A stretch of DNA of 64,000 nucleotides, from the NCBI GenBank assembly GCA_963835215.1, contig CAWIES010000002.1, positions 124,001 to 188,000 on the forward strand, read 5' to 3'. The position numbers and the translations under genes are program-made. This document shows positions 37,908-47,353 of this stretch, piece after piece. The notes under the pieces were generated by a model. That model was not told the origin of the DNA. It ran no database searches and saw only the letters and a list, made by a program, of their open reading frames with translations. The stretch comes from Roseiarcus sp963835215. GTDB taxonomy: Bacteria; Pseudomonadota; Alphaproteobacteria; Rhizobiales; Beijerinckiaceae. Position 1 is the first letter of the stretch. The number at the start of each line of letters is the position of its first letter.

Positions 37908-39068
37908 TCAAGTCTCGATGACGCCCTCGAAATCGCGCCGCCGCGCGCCGTGCGGCTCGGCGAGATAATCGACCGACCGCATTTCAATCAGGCGCGAAGC
38001 GGTGCGCGCGTATTCGAAGGCTTCCGCGCCCTCGGCCGCCTGATAAAGCTCGGCCGGCTCGGCCGCCGCCGAGGCGATCAGCTTGACCTTCGCGTCGTAA
38101 AGCGCGTCGATCAGAGTAATGAAGCGGCGCGCCGCGTCGCGCTCCCCAGCGGCAAGACGCGGGATTCCATCGACGATCAGCGTCGGAAAGCGCGCGGCGA
38201 GGGCGAGATAGTCGGCGGCGGCGAGCGGGCGGCGGCAAAGCTCGTCGAACGACATGCGCGCAACGCCATCGAGAGCTTGTGGAACGCGCAGCGAGCGGCC
38301 GAGCAGCGGGATTTCGACCGGCGCGCCGCGCCGAGCGCCCGTCAGATCGAAGAAAGCGGCGTCGAGCGCCGCGCTGGCGCGCGCATCGATCGGACAATAA
38401 TAGACCGGCGCGCGGGTCAACTTCTCCAGCCGGAAATCGGCGCGCGCGTTAAGCTCGACGATATCGACCCGCTCGCCGAGCAGCTTGATGAAGGGAAGGA
38501 ACAGCGTGCGATTGAGACCGTCGCGATAGAGGTCGCTAGGGGCGACGTTGGAAGTGGCGACGACGACCACACCGGCGTCAAACAGGGCGGTGAACAGCCG
38601 GCCGAGCAGCATCGCGTCGGCGATGTCGCGCACCGAGAACTCGTCGAAGCACAGCAGCCAGGCCTCCTCAGCCAACGCGCTGGCGACCGGGGCGATCGGG
38701 TCATCGCCGATAACCTCGCCGAGCCGGCGCTTCTGACGCCAGACATGGATGCGCATGTGAACATCGGCGAGAAACGCGTGAAAATGGACGCGGCGCTTCA
38801 GCACGACCGGCGCGGCCTCGAAGAACAGATCCATCAGCAGCGTCTTGCCACGCCCGACCGCACCGTGGATGTAGATGCCGCGCGGCGGCGGAGTAGACTT
38901 GGCGCCAACCAGACGTCCGAGCGCGCCGACCCGCCGCCCCGGCTGGTAGTCGGCGAGCGCACTGGCAAGCCGATCGAGCCGAGCGATCAGCGCGGCCTGC
39001 GCCGGATCCGCCTCGATCCGCCCCTCGGCGATCAGCGCGTCGTAGCGGGCGAGGAGGGGGCTGGTCAT
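37908..39068 (-). CDS. zapE: Cell division ATPase ZapE (AFG1-like)
   Basis: An AAA-type P-loop ATPase of 386 residues. Walker A is GIYIHGAVGRGKTLLMD near residue 65, Walker B is LLCFDEFSVRD near residue 140, sensor 1 is VVVATSNVAPSDLYRDGLNR, and a family motif is HFHAFLADVHMRIH. In E. coli ZapE destabilises Z-rings late in division; in mitochondria the relative AFG1 handles complex IV subunits. The ATG at 39068 directly precedes the conserved MTSPLLARYDALIAEGRI. Confidence 0.92.
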   Translation of the reverse strand: MTSPLLARYDALIAEGRIEADPAQAALIARLDRLASALADYQPGRRVGALGRLVGAKSTPPPRGIYIHGAVGRGKTLLMDLFFEAAPVVLKRRVHFHAFLADVHMRIHVWRQKRRLGEVIGDDPIAPVASALAEEAWLLCFDEFSVRDIADAMLLGRLFTALFDAGVVVVATSNVAPSDLYRDGLNRTLFLPFIKLLGERVDIVELNARADFRLEKLTRAPVYYCPIDARASAALDAAFFDLTGARRGAPVEIPLLGRSLRVPQALDGVARMSFDELCRRPLAAADYLALAARFPTLIVDGIPRLAAGERDAARRFITLIDALYDAKVKLIASAAAEPAELYQAAEGAEAFEYARTASRLIEMRSVDYLAEPHGARRRDFEGVIET

Positions 39069-39100
39069 GCGCGGCGAACACTCGGGGCGAGGCGAGCGCC

Positions 39101-39123
39101 CCTTCCCCGCTGCGCGGAGAAGG
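39101..39123. repeat. Palindromic intergenic element (copy 3)
   Basis: CCTTC-C-CCGC, loop TGC, and GCGG-A-GAAGG form a near-perfect hairpin 33 bases upstream of the zapE start. It shares the CCTTC...GAAGG ends with the elements at 2811, 37199 and 59456. Confidence 0.55.
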
Positions 39124-39233
39124 CGACCGGCGCTTCAATTTCCAGCCCCCGATAGCCGCCGGAGCAGGCATTGTCCACAATCGCGCCGTGACCCGATCGG
39201 CCCGTCCCGTCGGTCGGAGCGCCCTGCGGCTAT

Positions 39234-39701
39234 TCAGGCCCGGTCGATGCGGCCGGCATAGCAGCCGCGCTTGGCGTTGTGGGCGTGGATGTAACTCACC
39301 GCGGGGTCGGCGAAGAGCCGCGCAATGAGCGGCTCGATCGCGGCGCCCTCGGCGACGTCGGCGTCGACCATCATACCGGCCTCGTCGAACGCGCGCAGCG
39401 ACAGCAGGCGCGTACGCATGACCTCCGGCACTTCGTTGACCGAATCGTAAGCGTGCGCTGCGCCCTCGCGGACGAAGATCGCGTGGGTCGCCCGATAGGG
39501 CGACGCCGCCGGCTGCGAGAGATGATTGAGGAGCAGCACGGTCTCGCCCAGCTCCGCGTCGCGCATGGTGACGCGATCGGGAAAGCCCGGCTTCTCGTCG
39601 ACGACAAAGCGCTTGACGTTGAGCCTCGCCAACTCTTCGTCCGGCAAGCCGAACAGATGCTGGAACGGCTGGGGCGAAAGCCCGGTGATGCGGTAGTTCA
39701 T
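39234..39701 (-). CDS. DUF1203-domain protein
   Basis: A 155-residue protein matching the DUF1203 pattern: GLSPQPFQHLFGLPDEELA at the start, RVTMRDAELGETVLLLNHL, YRATHAIFVREGA, and the conserved end VSYIHAHNAKRGCYAGRIDR. No function is known for the family, and nothing in the context suggests one. It is divergent from polA, with 126 bases between. Confidence 0.85.
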   Translation of the reverse strand: MNYRITGLSPQPFQHLFGLPDEELARLNVKRFVVDEKPGFPDRVTMRDAELGETVLLLNHLSQPAASPYRATHAIFVREGAAHAYDSVNEVPEVMRTRLLSLRAFDEAGMMVDADVAEGAAIEPLIARLFADPAVSYIHAHNAKRGCYAGRIDRA

Positions 39702-39827
39702 GGCGACCTCCGGTTGCTAGGAAGCTTACCTCGCTCCTCCCACTGCGCCGCCGCCACCCGATTTCTGCGGTGGCGTCGTTTCTTCGCGCCGGTGGCCCCG
39801 GCCACCGTCCTTGTCTACAATCGCGCC

Positions 39828-42800
39828 ATGACCCAATCCGCCCGTCCCATCGGCCCTGGCGACCATGTCTTTCTGGTCGATGGCTCGTCCTTCGTCTTTC
39901 GCGCCTATTTCCAGTCGATCCGCCAGGATCAAAAGTACAATTATCGCTCCGACCGGCTGCCGGTCGGCGCAGTGCGGCTGTTCGCGGCCAAGATTCTGCA
40001 GTTCCTGCGCGACGGCGCGGCGGGGATCACGCCGACGCATCTGGCGATCATCTTCGACAAGTCGGAGAATTCGTTCCGCCGCGAGCTTTATCCGCTCTAT
40101 AAGGCGCATCGGCCCGACCCGCCGGCCGACCTGGTGCCGCAATTCCCGCTGATGCGCGACACGGTGCGCGCGTTCGGCCTCACGCCGATCGAACAGGATC
40201 GCTATGAGGCCGACGACCTGATCGCCACTTACGCGACCCAGGCGCGCGCGCTCGGCGCCGACGTGCTGATCGTCTCGGCCGACAAGGACCTGATGCAGCT
40301 CATCGGGCCGGGCGTCGCGATGTTCGATCCGGCCTCGGGCGAGCGCGAGGAGCGGCGCATCGGGCCGGCCGAGGTCGTCGACTATTTCGGCCTCGGCGCC
40401 GACAAGGTCGTCGACATTCAGGCGCTGGCCGGCGATTCAACCGACAACGTGCCCGGCGCGCCCGGCATCGGCGTCAAGACCGCGGCGCAGTTGATCGGCG
40501 AATACGGCGATCTCGAAACGCTGCTCGCGCGCGCCGGCGAGATCAAGCAGCCCAAGCGCCGCGAGACGCTGACCGATCCCGAGAGCGTCAAGCTCATCCG
40601 CCTTTCACGACAGCTTGTCGACGCTGGTGCGCGACGTCGCGGTCGAGACGCCGCTCGATACGCTTGGGCATGCCCAAGCTCGAAGGCGCGCCGCTGGTCG
40701 CCTTCCTCAAGGCGATGGAGTTCACCACCATCACCAAGCGCGTCGCCGACATCTGCGGTCTCGACGCCAATGCGATCGAAGCCGATCCGCGCTTTGTCGG
40801 CGCCGGCGGTTGGCGCGGCCGTAACGGCGAGCCGACGAGCCGCGAGCCTGCGGCGCCGACGGTGGAGCGGGTCTCCGTGCCCGCTGGGGGACAGACCTCC
40901 GCGCCCGCCACTTCCGATCAGGCCGGCGACCCGTCCCCGCAAACGCTCGCCGCAACCCGCGCCACGAAAGCGCGCGCCGAGCCGTTCGACGTCGCCGCCT
41001 ACCAGACGGTGAGCGACATCGCGACGCTGCAAGCCTGGATCGAGCGCGCCTACGACACCGGCGTCGTCGCCTTCGACACCGAGACAAGTTCGCTCGATCC
41101 GCTGCAGGCCGAGCTCGTCGGCGTCTCGCTCGCCGTCGCGCCGGGCGAGGCCTGCTACATCCCGATCGGCCACCGCAATGGCGCCGCCGACCTGTTCGAC
41201 GGCGGCGGCCTGCTGTCAGGCCAGATCGCGGAAGCCGAGGCGCTCGCGCTGCTGAAGCCGCTGCTCGAAGACCCCGGCGTGCTGAAGATCGGCCAGAACG
41301 TCAAGTTCGACTGGCACGTGTTCGCGCGAGCGCGGCATCGAGGTCGCGCCGTTCGACGACACGATGCTGATCTCCTACGCGCTCGATTCCGGGCGCGACC
41401 AACGACGGCCACGGCATGGACGCGCTGTCGCGAGCGCTGGCTCGGCCACAAGCCGATCGCCTTCTCCGAGGTCGCCGGCTCGGGGCGCAATTTCATCGGC
41501 TTCGCGCGGGTGGCGATCGACAAGGCGACGCGAATACGCCGCCGAGGACGCCGACGTGACCCTGCGCCTGTGGCGCGTGCTCAAGCCGCGCCTCGTGCGC
41601 CGAGGGCATGACGACGGTCTACGAGACGCTGGAGCGCCCGCTGATCGTGCCCGCTGGCGCGGATGGAGCGGCGCGGCATCTCGATCGACCGCGACATCCT
41701 CTCGCGGCTGTCGGGCGAATTCGCGCAAGGGCATGGCGCGCATCGAGGCCGAGATGCAGCGAGCTGGTCGGCGCGCCGTTCAACCTCGGCTCGCCCAAGC
41801 AGCTCGGCGACATCCTGTTCGGCCAGATGGGCCTGCCCGGCGGCAAGAAGACCGCGACCGGCGCCTGGTCGACCTCGGCGAGCGTGCTCGAGGACCTCGC
41901 CGAGGAGGGCCACGAACTGCCGCGGCGCATTCTCGACTGGCGCCAGCTCGCCAAGCTGAAGTCGACCTACACCGACGCGCTGCCGAGCTTCGTCGATCCG
42001 CGCACCCAGCGGGTCCACACCTCCTACGCGCTGGCCTCGACCACCACCGGGCGGCTCTCCTCGTCCGACCCGAACCTGCAGAACATTCCGGTGCGCAACG
42101 AGGAAGGCCGCAAGATCCGCCGCGCCTTCGTCGCCGAGCCGGGCCGCAAGCTGATCTCGGCCGACTACAGCCAGATCGAACTGCGCCTGCTCGCCCATAT
42201 CGCCGACATCGGCGCGCTGAAGAAGGCCTTCGCCGACGGGCTCGACATTCACGCCATGACCGCCTCGGAAATGTTCGGCGTGCCGATCAAGGACATGCCG
42301 GGCGAGGTGCGCCGGCGCGCCAAGGCGATCAACTTCGGCATCATCTACGGCATCTCGGCCTTCGGCCTCGCCAACCAGCTCGGCATCCCGCGCGAGGAGG
42401 CCGGCGCCTATATCCGCACATATTTCGAGCGCTTCCCCGGCATCCGCGACTACATGGAGGCGACCAAGAAGCAGGCGCGCGCGGACGGCTACGTGCGCAC
42501 CATCTTCGGCCGCAAGTGCCACTTCCCGCGCATCAACGCCTCCAACCCATCCGAGCGCGCCTTCAACGAGCGCGCCGCGATCAACGCGCCGATCCAGGGC
42601 TCCGCCGCCGACATCATCCGCCGCGCCATGGTGCGCATGGACGGCGCGCTAGCCAAGGCCGGCCTCCAGCGCGCAGATGCTGCTGCAAGTGCACGACGAA
42701 CTGGTGTTCGAGGCGCCCGACGACGAGGTCGAGGCGACGATCAAGCTCGTCTCCAAGGTGATGGTCGAGGCGCCGGCGCCAGCCGTCGAGATCGGCGTGC

Positions 42801-42850
42801 CGCTGGCGGTCGACGCGCGCGCGGCGGCGAATTGGGACGAGGCGCACTGA
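39828..42850 (+). CDS. polA: DNA polymerase I, eleven frameshifts
   Basis: Repair and Okazaki-fragment polymerase, about 1,004 residues after correction. The 5'-3' exonuclease domain is intact (HVFLVDGSSFVFRAYFQ; DRYEADDLIATYA; GDSTDNVPGAPGIGVKTAA). A 3'-5' exonuclease-like domain follows (VVAFDTETSSLDPLQAELVG), and then the polymerase domain with SSDPNLQNIPVRNEEGRKIR, SADYSQIELRLLAHIA and LLQVHDELVFEAP (palm). Single extra bases occur near 40616, 40667, 41329, 41397, 41431, 41531, 41601, 41652, 41728, 41760 and 42670. With them removed the protein runs without gaps to AANWDEAH-stop. All are +1, so sequence errors are likely. Confidence 0.92.
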
Positions 42851-42966
42851 GGGGCTCAACGGTGACGGGGCGCCGGAGCGACGCGGATATTATTTTTGCC
42901 TCGGAGAGAATCCTTCACCCGTGCCGGAGCGTCTTAAGAGGGTCCGCAAATGGAAAGGATCGAACC

Positions 42967-43263
42967 ATGCAGCCGAAGATGGTGCGCTACCGCGTCAAGA
43001 CGGATAAAATCGAAGAAAACGAGCGCCTGATCGGCGAAGTGTTCCGGGAGCTCAAGGCGAAATCGCCCAAAGACGCGCGCTACCTCGTGCTCAAGCTCTC
43101 CGACGGAACGTTCTGCCACCTCTTCGAGGACGCTTCGAAGACGATTCCGGGCCTTACCGCCTTTGCGGCATTTCGACAGGGCGGCGAGGAGCGACGCCTT
43201 GACGAGCCGCAGCAGCTCGAAGTGACGATCATCGGCAATTATCGCATGCTTGCCGATACCTGA
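42967..43263 (+). CDS. Small protein of unknown function, first gene of an ECF sigma operon
   Basis: A 98-residue, charged protein with no signal peptide or membrane helix. The predicted pattern of strands and helices (MVRYRVKTDKIEENERLIGE; YLVLKLSDGTFCHLFEDA; LEVTIIGNYRMLA) looks like a ferredoxin-like alpha-beta barrel of the monooxygenase-like type, but I cannot name a family. Its stop lies 11 bases before the ECF sigma start, so it is cotranscribed with it, and it may be a partner or a target of the sigma factor. Confidence 0.75.
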   Translation: MQPKMVRYRVKTDKIEENERLIGEVFRELKAKSPKDARYLVLKLSDGTFCHLFEDASKTIPGLTAFAAFRQGGEERRLDEPQQLEVTIIGNYRMLADT

Positions 43264-43274
43264 GGGCAAAGCGC

Positions 43275-44186
43275 ATGGCGCCGACCGCCAATGAGGCGAC
43301 GGTGTTTCTGTCTCCCGCCGCCGAAGCCTTGGAGCGGATGCTGGCGGAGCTGCGACCGAAGCTGCACCGCTATTGCGCGCGCATGGTCGGTTCAGTGATC
43401 GAGGCCGAGGATGTCGTGCAGGAGGCGCTGGTGAAGGCCGTCGAGGCGTCGCGTCACGGCGCGGCGCCGGTCCACGCGGAGGCATGGCTGTTTCGCATCG
43501 CCCACAACGCGGCCATGGACCATCTGCGGCAGCGGGCCCGCCGGCAGAAGCTTAGCAGCGACGAGGACATGGCGATGATCGCCGATCCGGTCGACGAGGT
43601 GTACCAGAGGCAAGTTGTCGCTGCTGGCCTGCGGACATTCATGCTTTTGCCGCCAACGCAGCGCAGCAGCGTCATCCTGATGGACGTGCTCGGCTATTCG
43701 CTGGCGGAAATCGGCGCCATCATCGGCGCCAGCATTCCGGCGGTAAAAGCCGCCTTGCATCGCGGGCGCGAGCGCCTGCGCGAGGTGATCGCCCAGCCAG
43801 AAGAGGCGCGGCCGCCTGTCCTCAGCGAGGACGATCACGCGCGGCTTGCCGCCTATGTCGATCGATTCAATGCGCGCGACTTCGACGCCGTCCGCGACAT
43901 GCTGGCGGACGACGTGCGTCTCGATCTGGTCAGCAGGTCGCGCATGGTCGGACGGGCAGAGGTTGGCCGATATTTTGGCAATTACGCCAAACTTCACGAC
44001 TGGCGTCTGCAAGTTGGTTTCGTCGACCGGCGTCCGGCGCTGATCGTCAGCGACCTGCGCGATGCCTCTCGCGCGCCAGTCAATTTCATCACGCTCGACT
44101 GGACTGGCGGGCGCGTCAGCGCCATTCGCGATTTCCACCATGCGCGCTACGCGCTCGAGGGCGCCGAGATCCTCGCGCTGGGCTGA
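43275..44186 (+). CDS. ECF sigma factor with C-terminal SnoaL-like domain
   Basis: A 303-residue sigma factor. Region 2 is LHRYCARMVGSVIEAEDVVQ through AWLFRIAHNAAMDHLR, and region 4 is LLPPTQRSSVILMDVLGYSL with IGASIPAVKAALHRGRERL. A C-terminal SnoaL-like domain of about 100 residues follows (YVDRFNARDFDAVRDMLADD to VSAIRDFHHARYALEGA). In groups of this type (ECF41-like) the SnoaL domain controls the sigma activity in place of an anti-sigma factor. No anti-sigma gene is nearby. Neighbours are a small protein upstream and an NmrA-like reductase downstream; oxidoreductases are common targets of such sigma factors. Confidence 0.88.
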   Translation: MAPTANEATVFLSPAAEALERMLAELRPKLHRYCARMVGSVIEAEDVVQEALVKAVEASRHGAAPVHAEAWLFRIAHNAAMDHLRQRARRQKLSSDEDMAMIADPVDEVYQRQVVAAGLRTFMLLPPTQRSSVILMDVLGYSLAEIGAIIGASIPAVKAALHRGRERLREVIAQPEEARPPVLSEDDHARLAAYVDRFNARDFDAVRDMLADDVRLDLVSRSRMVGRAEVGRYFGNYAKLHDWRLQVGFVDRRPALIVSDLRDASRAPVNFITLDWTGGRVSAIRDFHHARYALEGAEILALG

Positions 44187-44338
44187 GAGCGAACCGATTT
44201 CAGCACGAGGCCACGCCTCTCCGATCGAATCTTTTTCGACGAAGAATCCTTTGGCCGACCCGCATCGTCTTTCGGGGGTCGGCGCTCGGCTGCAATCGCC
44301 CCGCCGCACAACCACGTCCAATTGCGGGGGAGTCGGCT

Positions 44339-45220
44339 ATGATCTTGGTTACGGGAGCTGCGGGGATAAGCGGCACGGCGGTGATCCGCGAGTTGACTAG
44401 AAATGGAACGTCTGCCCGCGCCCTCGTGCGCGATCGCGCGAGGGCGATTGCGCTCGAGGGTTTGCCCGGGATCGAAGTGGTCGAGGGCGACATGCAACGC
44501 CCCCAAACGCTCGGGCGGGCGTTTGCGGGCGTCGAGCGGGCCCTGATGATCTCATCGGCCAATCCGGCGATGGTCGAGGCCCAATGCACATTTGTTGATG
44601 CATGCAAGAGCGCCGGCGTTCGCTACGTCATCAAGTTCTCGGGAAAGGAGTCAGGCCGCGGCTTCGACGCCAGGGCATTCCGATACGCCACGATGCACGA
44701 GGACATCGAACGCCACCTCGAGCGCTCGGGGCTCGCTTGGGCTCACTTGCGGCCCAGTCAATTCATGCAGGTCTACTTGCGCGAGGCGCCCACCATCAAG
44801 GCGCAGAGCGCGCTCCTGCTCCCCTTCGAAGACATCGAACTCGCGCCCGTCGATATCGACGACATCGCGATGGCAGCCTATGCATTGCTCGTGGGAGGCG
44901 GCCACGAAAATCAGGCGTTCGAAATGACCGGCCCCGAAGCGCTTACGATGGTGGAGATCGCCGAGCGCATCTCTGCGGCGATCGGCAAGGAGGTGCGCTA
45001 CGTCAACGTAAGCCTGGAGGAACGGCGCGCCGCGCTCCTGTCGGCGGGAACGCCGACGCACTTCGTTGATGACCTCATCGATCAGGCCATCGAACGCCGC
45101 AAGCGACCGCTTTCAGATATCCACCTCGAAACGCATTCGCGATTTGGGATCAGACCGACAACGTTCAGGGAGTTCGCCATTCGCAATTCGCAAGCGTTTG
45201 GCGCTATGAAGCACGCTTAG
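44339..45220 (+). CDS. NmrA-like NAD(P)-binding protein (atypical SDR)
   Basis: A 293-residue Rossmann-fold protein. The nucleotide loop is ILVTGAAGISGTAVIREL (G-x-x-G-x-x-x at residues 6-12) with ARALVRDRARA after it, and the end contains FEMTGPEALTMVEIAERISA, the typical NmrA/quinone-reductase 2 type region. It lacks the Tyr-x-x-x-Lys pair of classical SDRs in the usual place. It may be a quinone reductase or a redox-sensing regulator. It lies 152 bases after the ECF sigma gene on the same strand. Confidence 0.82.
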   Translation: MILVTGAAGISGTAVIRELTRNGTSARALVRDRARAIALEGLPGIEVVEGDMQRPQTLGRAFAGVERALMISSANPAMVEAQCTFVDACKSAGVRYVIKFSGKESGRGFDARAFRYATMHEDIERHLERSGLAWAHLRPSQFMQVYLREAPTIKAQSALLLPFEDIELAPVDIDDIAMAAYALLVGGGHENQAFEMTGPEALTMVEIAERISAAIGKEVRYVNVSLEERRAALLSAGTPTHFVDDLIDQAIERRKRPLSDIHLETHSRFGIRPTTFREFAIRNSQAFGAMKHA

Positions 45221-45322
45221 GCGACGCGACGGCGGCGATGCCCCGGCCCGCCGTGCTCCCGCCTTCTCGCGCGGGGGCGAGGTCGGCCGGGCGCGATGCG
45301 CCAATGGCGGCGTGGGCGGCGT

Positions 45323-45646
45323 TTATTGCTGCTGCGGCGGCAAATGGATGACGAGGCCGTCGAGCGCCTCCGACATGACGATTTGGCAGCTCAATCGACT
45401 CTCGGCGCGGCGTTCGGCGGCGACGAAGCCGAGCATCTCGTCCTCACTCGCACTGACCGGCGGCAACAAGTGAAGCTGCGTTGGCTCGACATAGACGTGA
45501 CAGGTGCCGCAGGCGAGTGAGCCGCCGCATTCCGCGACAATCTCATCGACGCCGTTGACGAGGGCGACCCGCATGATCGAGACGCCGGCTTCAGCCTCCA
45601 GCTCGCGGCGCGCGCCATCGGGCGAGACGAATGTGAGTCTGGGCAT
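45323..45646 (-). CDS. [2Fe-2S] ferredoxin
   Basis: A 107-residue adrenodoxin/putidaredoxin-like ferredoxin, a soluble one-electron carrier. The cluster ligands are visible in AECGGSLACGTCHVYV (C-x5-C-x2-C) and RLSCQIVMSEALDGLVIHLP (fourth Cys). Such ferredoxins often feed P450s, Rieske oxygenases or Fe-S assembly; none of these is adjacent. It lies downstream of urtA on the same strand but is separated from it by a strong hairpin at 45683-45721. Confidence 0.92.
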   Translation of the reverse strand: MPRLTFVSPDGARRELEAEAGVSIMRVALVNGVDEIVAECGGSLACGTCHVYVEPTQLHLLPPVSASEDEMLGFVAAERRAESRLSCQIVMSEALDGLVIHLPPQQQ

Positions 45647-45682
45647 CGTTCGTCTCGTTCGGGCGTGAAGCAGCGAGGACTC

Positions 45683-45721
45683 GACGGCCCGGCGGCGGCT
45701 GGGCAGCGCCGCCGGGCCGTC
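45683..45721 (-). terminator. Strong hairpin between urtA and the ferredoxin gene
   Basis: A perfect 15-bp GC-rich stem: GACGGCCCGGCGGCG (45683-45697), 9-base loop, and CGCCGCCGGGCCGTC (45707-45721). It starts 12 bases past the urtA stop. There is no T-run after it, so it may be a terminator, a 3'-end stabiliser of a highly expressed binding-protein mRNA, or both. Confidence 0.65.
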
Positions 45722-45732
45722 TCGTCAGGCGC

Positions 45733-47016
45733 CTAGAAGCTCGTGTACTTCGGCGCAGTGCAACCGCCGCAGACCCACGGATAATCCCAGTCGGCGACCT
45801 TGCCCTTGTTCGCCTCGACATAGGGGCTCCAGGCGCGCGGGGGCAGTGGATCGCTCTTGTAGACGATGTCGAACTGTCCGTTGGCCTGGATTTCGCCGAT
45901 CATGACCGGCTTCGCCATGTGATGGTTCGGCAGCATCGTCACTTCGCCTGTGGGCGACATGAACTTCTGCCCGATCATCGCCTGGCGCACCGCTTCGACG
46001 TCGGTCGTGCCCGCCTGCTGCACCGCTTGCACCCACATGTGGAACAGGATGTAGGCCGATTCCATCGGGTCGTTGGTGACGTCGTTCGGCTTCTTCGAAT
46101 ACTCGCGCCACTTGGCGATGAACGCCTTGTTCTCGGGCGTGTCGACCGACTCGAAGTAGCTCCAGGCGGCGAGGTGGCCGACCAGCGGCTTGGTGTCGAG
46201 GCCGGCGAGTTCCTCTTCGCCGACCGAGAAGGCGATGACCGGAATGTCGGTCGCCTTGACGCCCTGGGCGCCGAGTTCCTTGTAGAATGGCACGTTGGCG
46301 TCGCCGTTGATGGTGGAAACGACCGCCGTCTTCTTGCCCGCCGAGCCGAACGCCTTGATCGCGGCGACCTCGGTCTGCCAGTCGGAGAAGCCGAACGGCG
46401 TGTAGTTCTCGCGGATGTCTTCGTCGGCGACGCCGATCGATTTGAGATAGGCGCGAATGATCTTGTTGCTGGTGCGCGGGTACACGTAATCGGTGCCCTC
46501 GAGCACGAAGCGCTTCACCCCGCCGCCTTCCTCGCTCATCAAATATTTGACCGCGGGGATCGCTTTGTTGTCGGGCACGGACGAACCGTAGAAGACGTTG
46601 TAGGACGACTCTTCGCCCTCGTATTCGAGCGGATAGAACAGCAGCCCGTTAAGTTCCTCGAACACCGGCAGCACCGATTTGCGGCTCACCGAAGTCCAGC
46701 AGCCGAACACCGCCGCGACCTTGTCCTTGCTGATCAGCTCGCGGGCCTTCTCGGCGAACAGCGGCCAGTTCGAGGCCGGGTCGACGACGACCGGCTCGAT
46801 CTGCTTGCCGAGCAACCCGCCGTGAGCGTTGATCTCGGCGACTTGCATCAGCATGAGGTCTTTCAGGATCGTCTCGCTGATCGCCATCGTTCCCGAAAGC
46901 GAGTGCAGGATGCCGATCTTGATCGTGTCTTCGGCGTGCGCCATCGGCGCGCCCAATCCCGAGACGACGAGCAGCGCGGCGGCTGCTTGAAGCCCGGCGC
47001 GGCGTGTGAATCTCAT
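45733..47016 (-). CDS. urtA: Urea ABC transporter substrate-binding protein UrtA
   Basis: A periplasmic binding protein of 427 residues. A signal peptide (RAGLQAAAALLVVSGLGAPM, cleavage near AHA-ED) is followed by the highly conserved UrtA regions IKIGILHSLSGTMAISETIL, FGCWTSVSRKSVLPVFEELN and LLFYPLEYEGEESSYNVFY. Several MRFTRR-like basic and Arg residues at the start suggest possible Tat or Sec export. The ATG at 47016 has GGAGAAA upstream. The usual urtBCDE permease and ATPase genes do not follow, as the next gene is a ferredoxin. It is divergent from a MocR regulator. Confidence 0.93.
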   Translation of the reverse strand: MRFTRRAGLQAAAALLVVSGLGAPMAHAEDTIKIGILHSLSGTMAISETILKDLMLMQVAEINAHGGLLGKQIEPVVVDPASNWPLFAEKARELISKDKVAAVFGCWTSVSRKSVLPVFEELNGLLFYPLEYEGEESSYNVFYGSSVPDNKAIPAVKYLMSEEGGGVKRFVLEGTDYVYPRTSNKIIRAYLKSIGVADEDIRENYTPFGFSDWQTEVAAIKAFGSAGKKTAVVSTINGDANVPFYKELGAQGVKATDIPVIAFSVGEEELAGLDTKPLVGHLAAWSYFESVDTPENKAFIAKWREYSKKPNDVTNDPMESAYILFHMWVQAVQQAGTTDVEAVRQAMIGQKFMSPTGEVTMLPNHHMAKPVMIGEIQANGQFDIVYKSDPLPPRAWSPYVEANKGKVADWDYPWVCGGCTAPKYTSF

Positions 47017-47353
47017 GAGGTTTCTCCATTCGATAGACGAGGTCGGGGCATCAATCCCAGCGCGATGCGCGCACGCCGGTTGATGGGCAAGCGTGCGTCG
47101 TCGCTCTCCTCGGTCCAAGAGCCATCGCCCGCAAATGCAGTGGAACCAGAGTGCGCGAGCGCGCGTCGCGGCAAACAACGACCGGCGCCCACGCAGCGAC
47201 CGCAGCGACACGCTTTTTGTGCGCGCGCTGATTACGATCTAGGCGAATGGCGTCCGGTCAATGCTGTCGTAGGTCCAGATCGTCGCGCGTCGATGGCGCC
47301 AGTTCTATCGCCCTCAATTGGCGGAATGCTTTGCGCGCCGGGGCTTTCGCGAT
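47017..47353. other. Divergent intergenic region between urtA and the MocR gene
   Basis: A 337-base gap with no supported gene (the open frame from urtA continues upstream on the minus strand, but with no good start). A sigma-54-like GG-N9-GC element on the minus strand (CCGGTCGTTGTTTGCC region) has the wrong spacing by one. I saw no clear palindrome or riboswitch; it should carry the operators of MocR. Confidence 0.4.

Noticed and set aside
39828..42850. polA (and dnaN) as pseudogenes
   Set aside because: All domains are present and in order, each break is a single extra base, and both genes are essential or near-essential. Sequence error is more likely.
47150..47260. Sigma-54 promoter upstream of urtA
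   Set aside because: The best match has GG and GC nine bases apart rather than ten, and neighbouring consensus bases are missing.
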